Assembly (NCBI RefSeq): GCF_000949135.2
Contig: NZ_JTAN02000018.1
Location: 310,001 to 374,000, forward strand
Direction of reading: 5' to 3'
Length of the DNA: 64,000 bases
Source: Burkholderia sp. USMB20
GTDB taxonomy: Bacteria > Pseudomonadota > Gammaproteobacteria > Burkholderiales > Burkholderiaceae
Both the position numbers and the translations under genes were made by a program. Shown here piece by piece: positions 1 to 8,597 of this stretch. The notes below the pieces were generated by a model. It made no database searches. It was given only the letters and a program-made list of their open reading frames with translations, and was not told where the DNA came from. Each line of letters begins with the position of its first letter. Positions within the stretch are counted from its first letter, which is position 1.

Positions 1-887
1 AGCAGCTCAAGCTGCTGATCGCGCTCGAAAACCATGGCTCGCTGCACAAGGCCGCCGAAGAAATCGCGATCTCGCAGCCCGGCGCGACCAAGGTGCTGCG
101 CGAGATCGAGGACATCCTCGGCATGCCGCTGTTCGAGCGGCAGCCGAAAGGCCTCGTCGCGAACGACCTCGGCCGCTGCGTCACGCGCTATGCGCGCCTC
201 ATCTACAGCGACCTCGAACACCTGCATACCGAAGTGCTCGCGATCACGCAGGGGCATGGCGGCCATCTGGCCGTCGGCGTGATCATGGGCGCGGTGCCGC
301 TGCTCACGCGCGCGCTGACCGACCTGCGCCGGCGCCAGCCGCACCTGTCGGTCGAGATCGTCGAAGGCACCAGCGCGAGCCTGCTCGCCCTGATCGACGA
401 CGGCCGCATCGATCTCGCGATCTGCCGCAACGGCAACAACCGGCGCCCGGAAGCCTACGACTCTATCCCGCTGCAGTCCGAACCGCTCGCGGTCGTGACC
501 GCGCGCACGCATGCGCTGGCCGAACGCGACGCGCTGACGCTGCGCGATCTCGCCGACGCGGAATGGGTCGCGTATCCGGTCAACACGCCGATGCGGCTCG
601 CGCTCGAACGCGCGCTCGCGGATGCCGGCATCGAGGTGCCGAGTTATCCGATCGAGACGGCGTCGACGTTCGCGACGCTGACGCTGCTGCAGGCGAACCC
701 GGAACTGGTCGCGGTGATTCCACGCGAAGTCGCCGAGTTCGGCGAGCGCTTCGGCCTCGTCGCGTGCCTGCCGGTCGCGATCCCCGCGCTCGACGAGCCG
801 TTCGGCGTGGTGGCCCGCACCTTCGCGCACCTGACACCCGGTGCGCGCATGCTCGTCGAGACGCTACAGCAGCCGCTGCCTACTTGA
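1..887 (+). CDS. LysR-family transcriptional regulator, 5' end outside window
   Basis: The reading frame is already open at base 3, so the gene starts upstream of the window. The visible part begins inside the winged helix-turn-helix (SLHKAAEEIAISQPGATK, then the typical GMPLFERQPKG) and continues through a complete LysR substrate-binding domain to the stop at 885-887. LysR proteins bind DNA as tetramers and respond to a small effector in the C-terminal domain. The domain resembles the GbpR/CbnR type, but the effector cannot be read from sequence. The last 8 bases overlap the end of the convergent NIPSNAP gene, so the two transcripts meet with no terminator space. It may regulate the NIPSNAP / alcohol dehydrogenase / MFS block next to it; that is inference from position only. 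Confidence 0.9.
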   Translation, partial: QLKLLIALENHGSLHKAAEEIAISQPGATKVLREIEDILGMPLFERQPKGLVANDLGRCVTRYARLIYSDLEHLHTEVLAITQGHGGHLAVGVIMGAVPLLTRALTDLRRRQPHLSVEIVEGTSASLLALIDDGRIDLAICRNGNNRRPEAYDSIPLQSEPLAVVTARTHALAERDALTLRDLADAEWVAYPVNTPMRLALERALADAGIEVPSYPIETASTFATLTLLQANPELVAVIPREVAEFGERFGLVACLPVAIPALDEPFGVVARTFAHLTPGARMLVETLQQPLPT

Positions 888-1194
888 TCGGCGAGAACGC
901 GGCCGGACGCAGCAGCTTCGACTCCATTTTTTCCAGCATCGGGAACGCCTTCGGCACGAACTTCTCGAGCCAGTCCGGATCCTCGTACAGCGCGGTGCGC
1001 CGCTTGATGCGGTCATCGAGGCTGTCGTACGCCCAGATGTGGACGACCTGGTTCAGCTCGCCGATTTCCGTGTACCACCAGCCGACCAGCGTCGCATAGC
1101 GGGAAATCACCGGCAGGCCTTCCTTCTCGAAGTGCCGCAGGTATTCGTTCATCTTGCCGATCTGGACCGTGTAGGTCCGCATTTCGTAATACAT
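880..1194 (-). CDS. NIPSNAP family protein (104 aa)
   Basis: A 104-residue single-domain protein starting MYYEMRTYTVQIGKMNEYL, the hallmark opening of the NIPSNAP / dimeric alpha-beta barrel fold. It also has the family's W-x-Y-x-S-L-x-D-R block (HIWAYDSLDDRIKRR) near residue 55. The start at 1194 was chosen because the family begins at this MYYE motif and longer in-frame readings would run back into the dehydrogenase gene. It lies 68 bp downstream of the iron-containing alcohol dehydrogenase on the same strand, so the two are probably co-transcribed. NIPSNAP proteins often accompany catabolic operons, but a catalytic role is rarely proven. No signal peptide is visible, so it is cytoplasmic. 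Confidence 0.85.
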   Translation of the reverse strand: MYYEMRTYTVQIGKMNEYLRHFEKEGLPVISRYATLVGWWYTEIGELNQVVHIWAYDSLDDRIKRRTALYEDPDWLEKFVPKAFPMLEKMESKLLRPAAFSPIK

Positions 1195-1262
1195 GACTGC
1201 TCCTGGTTGAATCGAATCGGGGAATCGGGGAATCGGAGGCGCGCGCATGAAGCGCCGCGCGA

Positions 1263-2426
1263 TCAGATCTCGCCGGCGTATGCGGCGCGGATGATCGCTT
1301 CGACGTCGCGCGCGGTCGTCAGGCGCGGATTGACGAGCACATTGCCGCTGCGCATCGAGTCGGCCACCATCTGCGGCAGGTGCGCGAGATCGACGCCGAG
1401 TTCGCGGATGTTCGACGGAATCGCGAGCGCGCGATTGAGTTCGACGATCTGCTCGACCAGCGCGCGCGCGGCCGTTTCCGCATCGAGGCCGGCCACGTCG
1501 CCGCCGAGCGCTTCCGCGATGTCGCGGAACAGCGCCGGGCACGCCGGGCGGTTGAAGTCGATCACGTACGGCAGCAGCGCCGCGTTCGCGATGCCGTGGG
1601 CAATGTTGAACACGCCGCCCATCGTGTGCGAGATCGCATGCACGTTGCCGAGCTTCGACTGCGAGAACGCGACGCCGGCGAGGAACGAGCCGAGCAGCAT
1701 GTCTTCACGCGCGGCGAGGTCGGAGCCGACGTAGAACGCGGTGCGCAGGCTGCGCCCGATCAGGCGGATCGCGCCGAGCGCGAGCGACTGGCTGACCGGG
1801 TTCGCCTGCTTCGACACGTACGATTCGATCGCGTGGGTCAGCGCGTCCATCCCGGTGGCCGCCGTGATCGGCGCGGGCAACTTCAGCGTGAGTTCCGCAT
1901 CGAGAATCGCGAGCTTCGGGAAAATCTTGTGGCTGACGATCACGGTCTTGAACAGCGTTTCCTGGTTCGTGAACACCGTCGATGCCGTGCACTCGCTGCC
2001 GGTGCCCGACGTGGTCGGGATCGCGAAGATCGGCAGCGGTTCGTCGGGAATCCTGTTGTAGCCCTCGTAATCGAGGATCGTGCCGCCGTTGGTCGCCATC
2101 GCGGCCACGCCCTTCGCGGTATCGATGCTGCTGCCGCCGCCGACGCCGATCACCGCGGTGCAGCGGTGCTCCTTCAGGAACGTCAGCGCGCTGTCGAGCA
2201 CCGCTGTGCTCGGGTTCGCCTCGACACCCGAGAAGATTGCGTACGCAACGTCCGCGTCGCGCAGCGATGCGAGAAATCCTTCGAGCACGCCGCTCTTGAT
2301 CAGGCCTTCGTCGGTCACGACCAGCAGCTTTCCGCTGAACAGCGGCTTCAGCAGTTCGCCGGCCTGGCGCGCGAGGCCGTTGCCGAATTTCAGCGTGGTG
2401 GGAAAGAAGTATTGGAATGGGTTCAT
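1263..2426 (-). CDS. iron-containing (group III) alcohol dehydrogenase
   Basis: 387 residues, normal for group III Fe-dependent alcohol dehydrogenases. The NAD(P)-binding loop GGGSSIDTAKG lies near residue 95. The metal ligands are recognisable as the Asp/His pair in GMDALTHAIESYV and the two histidines of HAISHTMGGVFNIAHG. The start at 2426 has a good ribosome site (GGAGAAAGCACC) just before it; an upstream in-frame ATG at 2462 lacks one. The family interconverts alcohols and aldehydes or reduces maleylacetate. The substrate here is unknown, but the partner genes (NIPSNAP downstream, divergent organic-anion MFS transporter) suggest a small hydroxy-acid or alcohol catabolic unit. Confidence 0.9.
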   Translation of the reverse strand: MNPFQYFFPTTLKFGNGLARQAGELLKPLFSGKLLVVTDEGLIKSGVLEGFLASLRDADVAYAIFSGVEANPSTAVLDSALTFLKEHRCTAVIGVGGGSSIDTAKGVAAMATNGGTILDYEGYNRIPDEPLPIFAIPTTSGTGSECTASTVFTNQETLFKTVIVSHKIFPKLAILDAELTLKLPAPITAATGMDALTHAIESYVSKQANPVSQSLALGAIRLIGRSLRTAFYVGSDLAAREDMLLGSFLAGVAFSQSKLGNVHAISHTMGGVFNIAHGIANAALLPYVIDFNRPACPALFRDIAEALGGDVAGLDAETAARALVEQIVELNRALAIPSNIRELGVDLAHLPQMVADSMRSGNVLVNPRLTTARDVEAIIRAAYAGEI

Positions 2427-2651
2427 GGTGCTTTCTCCGTGTGAAGTCTCCGCACCAGACACTACAAGCGGCCGATCGCCGCCGGTAATGAAAAAACCGG
2501 ATCGCCCGATAACGGCCGCTTATTCCCCCGCACGCCGCGCCGTTTGGTTATCACGCGATCACGAAGCGTCATTAGGCAAGACGCGGCGGCCGCCCTACAG
2601 TCGCTGCACGGAACGCGTCATCGCACCGCAACCATAACGACGGAGACAACC

Positions 2652-3956
2652 ATGCCCCTCTCGCATTCCCCTGCCGCATCGGCGTCGCTCGACGCGGCGG
2701 CCCGGCCGACCAGCGTCCGCTGGCGCATCTTCCTGCTCATGCTGCTGCTCGTCGCGATCAACTACATCGACCGCGCGTCGCTGTCGGTCGCGATGCCGCT
2801 GATCGCGCCGGAATTCAATCTGTCGCCCGCGCTCGAAGGGCTAATGCTCAGCGCGTTCTTCTGGTCGTACGCGCTGATGCAGATCCCGGTCGGCGTGATG
2901 CTCGACCGTTATCACACGCGCGGCATCATCGCGACCGCGACGCTCGCGTGGGGCGCGTTCCAGGCGCTCGGTGCGGCCTCGCACAACTGGTTGCTGCTGA
3001 TGCTCACGCGCATGGGCCTCGGCTTCTCCGAATCACCGGTGTTTCCGGCCGGCGCGAAGCTGATCGGCTCGTGGCTCACGCCGCACGAGCGCGGCCGCGG
3101 CGCCGTGCTGGTCGACGGCGGCGCACCGCTCGGCAGCGCGCTCGGCGCGATCCTGATCTCCGCGCTGATCGCGTGGTTCGGCTCGTGGCGCATCGCATTC
3201 GTGATCGCCGGTATCGGCACGATGCTGGTGGGCGTGCTCGTGTGGCGCTATATCCGCAACCATCCGTCCGAGCATCCGGGCGTCAACGCGGCCGAGCTCG
3301 AGCACATCACGCACGCGAACCCGCCGGCACAGGCCGCGGCCGAACGCGTGCCGCTGCGCGAACTCGTGAAGGACCGTTCGGTGCTCGCGATGTTCGCCGG
3401 CTACAGCTGCATCCTCGCGGTGTTCTACGGGCTGCTCACGTGGATGCCGAGCTACCTGCACAAGACCTACGGCTTCAACATCGCGACGACGGGCGGCGCA
3501 ACGTTCGTCATCTTCATGTCGGGCTTCGTCGGCGAACTGATCGGCGGGACCATCGGCGACCGCTGGAAAGCGTCGGGGGCGTCGCCGAACCTCGTGATGC
3601 GCACGATGTTCAGCGGCTCGTCGCTGATCGCCGCCGCGTGCATCCTGGCCGCCGCGTACATCGCGAACGCCAATGCGGTCGTGCTGCTGCTCAGCATCGC
3701 GATGTTCTTCATCCGCTTCTGCGGGATGTACTGGAGCCTGCCCGCGATCGTCGGCGGCCCCGAGCGCGCGGGCGTGCTCGGCGGCACGATGAACTTCTGC
3801 GGCAGCATGGTCGGCGTGGTGGTGCCGATCCTGATCGGGCTGATCGTCCAGTGGTCGGGCTCGTACTTCCTCGCGCTGCTGTTCTTCGTCGCGATGGCCG
3901 TGCTGATCGCGGTGTTCTCCAGCCTGATCGACTACCGGCCGCGCACGCACGGCTAG
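2652..3956 (+). CDS. MFS transporter, anion:cation symporter type
   Basis: 434 residues with about twelve hydrophobic segments. The first loop reads NYIDRASLSVAMPLIAPEF, followed by GVMLDRYHTRG, which is the signature of the ACS (anion:cation symporter, GudP/hexuronate-like) family of the major facilitator superfamily. The start at 2652 follows CGGAGACAACC, and homology begins just after it. It is transcribed divergently from the Fe-alcohol dehydrogenase across a 225-bp gap that must hold both promoters. Family members import organic acids (tartrate, glucarate, galactonate, phthalate) with protons. The exact substrate cannot be called. It probably supplies the substrate of the neighbouring dehydrogenase. 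Confidence 0.88.
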   Translation: MPLSHSPAASASLDAAARPTSVRWRIFLLMLLLVAINYIDRASLSVAMPLIAPEFNLSPALEGLMLSAFFWSYALMQIPVGVMLDRYHTRGIIATATLAWGAFQALGAASHNWLLLMLTRMGLGFSESPVFPAGAKLIGSWLTPHERGRGAVLVDGGAPLGSALGAILISALIAWFGSWRIAFVIAGIGTMLVGVLVWRYIRNHPSEHPGVNAAELEHITHANPPAQAAAERVPLRELVKDRSVLAMFAGYSCILAVFYGLLTWMPSYLHKTYGFNIATTGGATFVIFMSGFVGELIGGTIGDRWKASGASPNLVMRTMFSGSSLIAAACILAAAYIANANAVVLLLSIAMFFIRFCGMYWSLPAIVGGPERAGVLGGTMNFCGSMVGVVVPILIGLIVQWSGSYFLALLFFVAMAVLIAVFSSLIDYRPRTHG

Positions 3957-4040
3957 GAAGCTCCGACAAAATGAACTGATGCGGCTGCTCACCTGCCGCA
4001 CGCGCCGTTCACCTCTTCGTTGTTTCGCTGACGAGGAGGT

Positions 4041-4350
4041 CATGGCAACACCGATACTCGATGGCGAACTGTGGTCACTGATCCAACCGATGCTGCAACC
4101 ACCGAAACCACGTCGCGCGCGATACCCGGGGTGCTGACCAGCATTCTGTTCGTGCCGCAGTCCGGCATTTCCTGGAAAATGCTTCCGCAGGAAACGGGCT
4201 GCGGCTCGGGCATGAGCTGCTGGCGCAGACTGCGCGACTGGCAACAGCCTGGCTGCACAACTTCGGGCGACTGCGCATCCGGTTCGAACGCCTCGCGGCG
4301 ATCCACGAAGCGTTCATGAAGATCGCCGCTTGCATCATCTGCTGGCGACG
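4041..4350 (+). pseudogene. IS5-family transposase remnant, internally deleted
   Basis: Three pieces of one transposase survive in order. The N-terminus (MATPILDGELWSLIQPML, frame broken near 4130) is followed by the middle of the N-terminal domain (FVPQSGISWKMLPQE, then GCGSGMSCWRRLRDWQ). After a junction near 4246 comes the extreme C-terminus (RLRIRFERLAAIHEAF, then ICWRRL). The whole DDE catalytic core, several hundred bases, is missing between the last two pieces, and the first joint is frameshifted, so the element is dead. It ends within about 10 bp of the 3' end of the convergent LysR gene at 4361. Clear terminal inverted repeats or a target duplication could not be identified. Confidence 0.85.
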
Positions 4351-4360
4351 GCTTCCAAAC

Positions 4361-5260
4361 TCATTGTGTCAGCGCTTCCTGGAGCGTTGCGGCATCGCGC
4401 AACTCGCGAAGGAGAAAGCGCTGCAAGGCCTGTACCGCCGACATGCGATCGCTGCCATCCGCATGGCTGAACAAGCCGAATTCCGCCGATGGCGGGTGCG
4501 GCAATCCGGTGGCAGCCGGATCGAGCACGCGCATCGAATCGCGCCGGACGTTCCATTCGAGCAGGACCGTGACCCCCAGCCCTGCCTCGACTGCGGATTG
4601 AATGGCGGCCAGGCTCGTGCTCGTGCAGATGACTTTCCATGCGACCCGAGCATCGCGCAATGACGCATACAGCCTGTCTTGCCACGGGCACGCACCGCCG
4701 AATGCGACGAACGGCAATGGACCGTGGCGGACATCTCCGTCATACGCAAGGCCAGCCGCCCAGAACAGCGGATGCCGCCACCGCACGAGCGGTTCCGCAT
4801 GGATGAACGTCGGGTCGATGATCGCGAAATCGAGCGAGCCATTCATGAAATCCTGCGACAGCGCCTTGCTCGAATCGACGACGATCTCCACGGCGACATT
4901 CGGGAACGACGCGCCAAAATCACGCAGCGTGTGCGGCAGATGGCCAACAGCGATGTCCTCGAGGAGGCCGAGCCGGACCGTCCCTGAAATCTCACCTGCA
5001 TTCAGCGCAGCGCGCGCCGCGATCCCGATGTCGAGCATGCGCTGCGCGTAAGGCAGCAGCACGCTGCCCGCCGCTGTCGGCTTGATGCCGCGTGGCGAAC
5101 GTTCGAGCAGGCGCTGCCCGACCGATTCTTCCAGCCGGCGCAATGCCATGCTGACGGCGGCCTGCGTGCGATGCAGCGCCTGCGCCGCCTCGCTCACGCT
5201 ACCGGTTTCGACCACGATCAGAAAGGTGCGCAACAAGCCGCTGTCGAGATCCCGAGCCAT
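4361..5260 (-). CDS. LysR-family transcriptional regulator
   Basis: 299 residues. The N-terminal winged helix reads LLRTFLIVVETGSVSEAAQ, then RTQAAVSMALRRLEE and LLERSPRGI, and is followed by a PBP-type effector domain. The start at 5260 (MARDLDSGLL) agrees with family alignments. In-frame ATGs at 5281 and 5311 are possible, but neither has a clear ribosome site. The gene is divergent from the RhtA-like exporter (5352), the usual layout for a LysR regulator and its target, so it probably controls that exporter in response to an amino acid or analogue. Its upstream region is AT-rich compared with the window (AAATATTC, AAAAAATTCG), consistent with promoter sequence. Confidence 0.9.
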   Translation of the reverse strand: MARDLDSGLLRTFLIVVETGSVSEAAQALHRTQAAVSMALRRLEESVGQRLLERSPRGIKPTAAGSVLLPYAQRMLDIGIAARAALNAGEISGTVRLGLLEDIAVGHLPHTLRDFGASFPNVAVEIVVDSSKALSQDFMNGSLDFAIIDPTFIHAEPLVRWRHPLFWAAGLAYDGDVRHGPLPFVAFGGACPWQDRLYASLRDARVAWKVICTSTSLAAIQSAVEAGLGVTVLLEWNVRRDSMRVLDPAATGLPHPPSAEFGLFSHADGSDRMSAVQALQRFLLRELRDAATLQEALTQ

Positions 5261-5351
5261 AAATATTCTTGAAGCGCCCATAAAAAATTCGAGCTTATAC
5301 CAAACGAACATGCGTGGTTAACATCGCCGCATCGCCATCATGGAGCACTGC

Positions 5352-6293
5352 ATGAACGAAGAAACCGGAAGCATCCGGGCCGGCCGGCACACGACCGCTT
5401 CCACACCGGTTGCGCGCGACGCGTTCACGGCGAATGCGGCCTTTGGCGCGTCGCGGACACGACGCTTCCAGGCGGCTCTGGCACCCGGGTTCGCCGTGGT
5501 GTCGATGTGCAGCGTCCAGCTCGGCGCTGCGCTGTCGCGGCCCGCGATGATCGAGTACGGAACGTTCAGCACGACCTGGCTGCGCCTGTGCTTCGCCGCC
5601 TTCGCGCTGGCCGTGATCGTGCGCCCGCCCGTCCGGCGCTATTCCCGGCAGCGCTGGATCGCCGCCATCGCGCTCGGCTGCGCGATGGCCTGCATGACAC
5701 TGTGCTTCTTCGAGGCGGTCAAGCGCGTGCCGCTCGGGCTCGCGGTCGCGATCAATTTTCTGGGGCCGCTGTGCGTCGCGACCATCGGCGTACGCAAGAT
5801 CCGGATGCTCGCGTGGCCCGCGCTCGCCCTGGCAGGAATCGTGCTGCTCGCGCGCCAGGACGACATGTGGATCGTGCCCGTTGCGGCGCTCGTATTCCCG
5901 CTCGGCTCGGCGCTCGGATGGGCCGCCTACATCCTGATGATGAAGCGCGTCGGGTCGCTGTTCGATGGTCTGCAAGGCCTGTCCACGTCGCTGATCGTCG
6001 CGGCGCTCGTGACCGTGCCATTCGGCCTCGCAGAAAGCGGCGGGCATTTTCCGGCCGGGCAATTGATCGACGCTGCCGGTCTCGCCGTGCTCGTCCCGCT
6101 CTTGCCTTATGTTCTGGAGATGATTGCGTTACGGCGCATGACGGCGTCGGCGTTTGGCATCCTGATGAGCGTCGAGCCTGCGATTGCCTCGGCAATCGGA
6201 TTTGCGGTACTCGGGCAGCCCATGACCCTGCTGCAAAGTATCGGCACGTTGTTTGTCATCGGTGCCAGCGCAGGCGCCGTGATGCAGCAGTAG
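5352..6293 (+). CDS. EamA/RhtA-like amino-acid exporter (DMT superfamily)
   Basis: About 313 residues with ten hydrophobic segments after a 45-residue polar N-terminus. It matches E. coli RhtA (threonine/homoserine exporter) through GLAVAINFLGPLCVA, LGWAAYILMMKRVGS, LLPYVLEMIALRRM and SAFGILMSVEPAIAS, which correspond to the EamA repeat signatures in RhtA. The start at 5352 has GGAG six bases upstream; an ATG at 5340 has no ribosome site. It is divergent from the LysR gene at 4361-5260. It likely exports an amino acid or a related toxic metabolite. The substrate within the DMT superfamily is inferred from RhtA resemblance only. Confidence 0.85.
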   Translation: MNEETGSIRAGRHTTASTPVARDAFTANAAFGASRTRRFQAALAPGFAVVSMCSVQLGAALSRPAMIEYGTFSTTWLRLCFAAFALAVIVRPPVRRYSRQRWIAAIALGCAMACMTLCFFEAVKRVPLGLAVAINFLGPLCVATIGVRKIRMLAWPALALAGIVLLARQDDMWIVPVAALVFPLGSALGWAAYILMMKRVGSLFDGLQGLSTSLIVAALVTVPFGLAESGGHFPAGQLIDAAGLAVLVPLLPYVLEMIALRRMTASAFGILMSVEPAIASAIGFAVLGQPMTLLQSIGTLFVIGASAGAVMQQ

Positions 6294-6604
6294 CCGGCTC
6301 CACAGGCTTGGCTGGCATGCGCTTCGTCGCCTCGCCATCGGAGTCGGAGTCGGAATGACAAGACAGGCGCAGGCCGCGATCGACGATTCGAGTGCAGGGT
6401 GATGTTGAGCGACCTGTTTGTCCGCCAAACGCCTGCTCCGGGCAGCTCCAGGGTCTGTTTACATTTGTGCGGGTTGTCGGGTCATCCGGTCCGCTCGGTT
6501 CGGGCGACTATTCGCCGGTGATTGCGTCACATGCTGGTAGGATGAAGTTCGTTTCTGCTTGCATTGATGATCTGACCTGTAACCGCCTCATTCTCGGAGT
6601 AGAC
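6294..6604. other. gap without a recognised gene
   Basis: A 311-bp stretch between the exporter and the DUF6196-like gene. Base composition falls below the window average from about 6400 onward. A short tandem (TCGGAG units, 6340-6356) and the string GGGTCTGTTTACATTT (6451-6466), which could be a decayed insertion-sequence end, are the only marks seen. No coding frame with convincing codon use was found on either strand before 6605. Confidence 0.5.
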
Positions 6605-7051
6605 ATGGTTGATATTTCACGTGAGACCGTCGAACAAACTGAGCGTCGCCTTCGACGAGTCATCACCGAGGCACGCCTACGGATTTACTCCGGCACGTAC
6701 ACGTTCATTGAATTTCCGCTGGATCAATTCCCAAGCGCTGTGCGGGCCGACGCACTTGCCTTGGTGCGAGACGACAACGTGTGGAGTCAGCTTGTGCCGA
6801 GTGACGGCTCACACCAGGAACAGTTCGGCATCTTTCGATTCCACTTCCCGGCAGGGGCAGACAATAGTGGCTTCGTTGGCTGGCTGGCTACCCATCTCAA
6901 GAATCGATTTGGCACCGGCGTATTTGTGACGTGCGGACAGAATCATGCGGATGGCGGTATCTTCGATTACTGGGGCGTACCCGAGACGCTGGCAGACGAG
7001 GTGATCGAGGAAGTCAAGCGGCTTGTTCAGGGGCAGAGCGATCATCGATAA
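6605..7051 (+). CDS. DUF6196-like hypothetical protein (148 aa)
   Basis: 148 residues starting MVDISRETVEQTERRLRRVI. GGAG lies about six bases before the start at 6605, which is why this start is preferred over upstream in-frame codons. Conserved-looking blocks are YTFIEFPLDQFP, ALVRDDNVWSQLVP and GADNSGFVGWLATHLK, plus the C-terminal FVTCGQNHADGGIFDYWG. I recognise the pattern as a small family of unknown function (probably DUF6196) often found beside toxins, immunity genes or mobile DNA. There is no signal peptide or membrane segment. Its GC content is visibly lower than neighbouring genes and it lies between two dead IS5-type fragments, so it was probably acquired by transfer. Confidence 0.7.
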   Translation: MVDISRETVEQTERRLRRVITEARLRIYSGTYTFIEFPLDQFPSAVRADALALVRDDNVWSQLVPSDGSHQEQFGIFRFHFPAGADNSGFVGWLATHLKNRFGTGVFVTCGQNHADGGIFDYWGVPETLADEVIEEVKRLVQGQSDHR

Positions 7052-7202
7052 AGCTCATCCGATACAGCACGCGGCTATAGCGACGCTTGGTTTTTCTGTT
7101 CGAGCGAAGCGGGATGACGGCCTTCGCACGCGGAGAGTGGATACTCGCCACAAAGGCGTTCGAGTCGTAGCCTTTGTCAGCGATGACCGCAACGGCAAGC
7201 AA
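7050..7202 (-). pseudogene. IS5-family (IS427-like) transposase C-terminal fragment
   Basis: The minus strand encodes VIADKGYDSNAFVASI followed by AVIPLRSNRKTKRRYSR and VLYRM. This is the block around the second catalytic Asp of IS5/IS427 transposases (ADKGYDS) and the downstream PPRSNRK motif. No start, first catalytic residue or DDE glutamate region remains. The fragment is unrelated to the remnant at 4041 in its sequence type, so two different IS5-group insertions decayed here. Its 3' end abuts the end of the DUF6196-like gene. Confidence 0.75.
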
Positions 7203-7428
7203 GTGCTAAACCAGTCATTCGCGCACGAAATATCGCAGCGGTTGGATCAGTGACCGCAATGCGCCATCGAGTATCGGTTTTGCCATGGTCTCGTCGTCAG
7301 CGAAACAACGAAGTGGTGAGCAGAGCGTGCGACAGGTTGGCAGCCCAATCCGTCCATTTTGTTAGAGATTCTAATTGAACGACCAAGCGCGCGCCCGAAC
7401 GGCGCGCCGCACCGCACCGTCCCGACGA

Positions 7429-7452
7429 TGCCCGCTTGCGCGGGCATTTTTT
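7429..7452 (+). terminator. rho-independent terminator
   Basis: Perfect 7-bp stem TGCCCGC/GCGGGCA with a 4-base loop (7429-7446), followed on the plus strand by six Ts. No intact plus-strand gene now ends just before it, so it is probably left from a gene replaced by the mobile-element remnants upstream. It also insulates the 3' end of the aldo/keto reductase at 7477. Confidence 0.75.
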
Positions 7453-7476
7453 ATCGACTCGCGTCGACCGGCCCGA

Positions 7477-8496
7477 TCAGCGAGCGATCGGCAGCGGCGC
7501 GTTCGCGGCGACGAGCCCCTGCTCGCGCATCTCGCGCCAGAAGTCGGCGGGAATCGTCGCGTTCAGCGCGTCGACATCTTCCGCGATGCGCGCCGGACGG
7601 CTCGCACCGGGAATCACCGACGCGACCGCGGGATGCGCGAGCACGAACTGCAGCGCGGCCGCCTTGACCGGCACGTCGTAGCGTGCGGCGATCGCCTTGA
7701 TGCGTTCGACCTTCGCGACGATTTCCGGCGAAGCCTTCTGGTATTCGAAGTGCGCGCCGCCGACCAGCACGCCCGAGCTGTACGGGCCGCCGACGACGAT
7801 CCCGACGCCTAGCGCGGCTGCCACCGGCATCACCCGCTGCAGCGCGCGCTCGTGATCGAGCAACGTATAGCGGCCGGCCAGCAGCATGCCGTCCGGCTGC
7901 GGTTCGTCGAGATCGAGCACGAGCTCGATCGGCTCGACGCGGTTCACGCCGAGCCCCCACGCGCCGATCACGCCTTCTTCACGCAGCTTGCCCAGCACGC
8001 GGAACGCGCCCTTGCGCGCAACTTCGAACTGCGCGAGCCATTCGTCGCCGTAGATGTCCTGCGCGATGTCGTGCACCCACACGATGTCGAGCCGATCGGT
8101 ACGCAGGCGCTTCAGGCTGCCCTCGATCGAGCGCAGCGTCGCGTCGGCCGTGTAGTCGCTGACGAGCCGGTTCGCGCGGCCATGCGCGAAGATTCCGGTC
8201 TTCTCGCCGTAGTCGCGCGCGCTCGCGTCTTCCATTTCGTCGAGCACGACGCGGCCGACCTTTGTGCTGATCACGTAGTCGTCGCGCCGATGGCCGGCGA
8301 GCACGTCGCCCAGACGCGACTCGGCCAGCCCCGCGCCGTACGACGGCGCGGTGTCGAAGTAGCGGATCCCGCGCGCCCACGCGGCTTCGACGGTCGCGGC
8401 GGCTTCGTCGTCGGGGATGTCGCGGAACATGTTGCCGAGGGGGGCGGCGCCGAAACCGAGCGTGTTGTCGGCCGGCAGCGTGGCTTTGAGACGCAT
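7477..8496 (-). CDS. aldo/keto reductase, fucose/aldose dehydrogenase type (copy 1)
   Basis: 339 residues with the AKR TIM-barrel pattern. The N-terminal GFGAAPLGNMF is followed by RYFDTAPSYGAGLAE, containing the catalytic Asp and Tyr, then STKVGRVV (Lys) and IVWVHDI (His), and the C-terminal cofactor loop VIPGASRPARI. This is the D-threo-aldose 1-dehydrogenase / L-fucose dehydrogenase / pyridoxal 4-dehydrogenase branch, which oxidises or reduces aldoses or aldehydes with NAD(P). The start at 8496 has GGAGAAATGC before it. It is divergent from the LysR gene at 8598 across about 100 bp that holds a perfect inverted repeat (8548-8564). A close paralogue of the same length lies at 13270-14289. 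Confidence 0.92.
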   Translation of the reverse strand: MRLKATLPADNTLGFGAAPLGNMFRDIPDDEAAATVEAAWARGIRYFDTAPSYGAGLAESRLGDVLAGHRRDDYVISTKVGRVVLDEMEDASARDYGEKTGIFAHGRANRLVSDYTADATLRSIEGSLKRLRTDRLDIVWVHDIAQDIYGDEWLAQFEVARKGAFRVLGKLREEGVIGAWGLGVNRVEPIELVLDLDEPQPDGMLLAGRYTLLDHERALQRVMPVAAALGVGIVVGGPYSSGVLVGGAHFEYQKASPEIVAKVERIKAIAARYDVPVKAAALQFVLAHPAVASVIPGASRPARIAEDVDALNATIPADFWREMREQGLVAANAPLPIAR

Positions 8497-8547
8497 GCAT
8501 TTCTCCACAGGTCACGGAAAAGTGCGTCCAGTCTAGGTTGCATGGTT

Positions 8548-8564
8548 ATGTCTGTCCAAGACAT
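8548..8564. promoter_or_regulatory. probable LysR operator in divergent promoter
   Basis: A perfect inverted repeat ATGTCT-GTCCA-AGACAT sits midway between the aldo/keto reductase and the LysR start. The core GTCTGTCCAAGAC is retained upstream of the second reductase copy (14342-14354), while bases around it have changed. This conservation supports a binding site for the adjacent LysR protein. Confidence 0.65.
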
Positions 8565-8597
8565 AATTCATCAAACTTGAGTCCCACGAGGTCTTAT

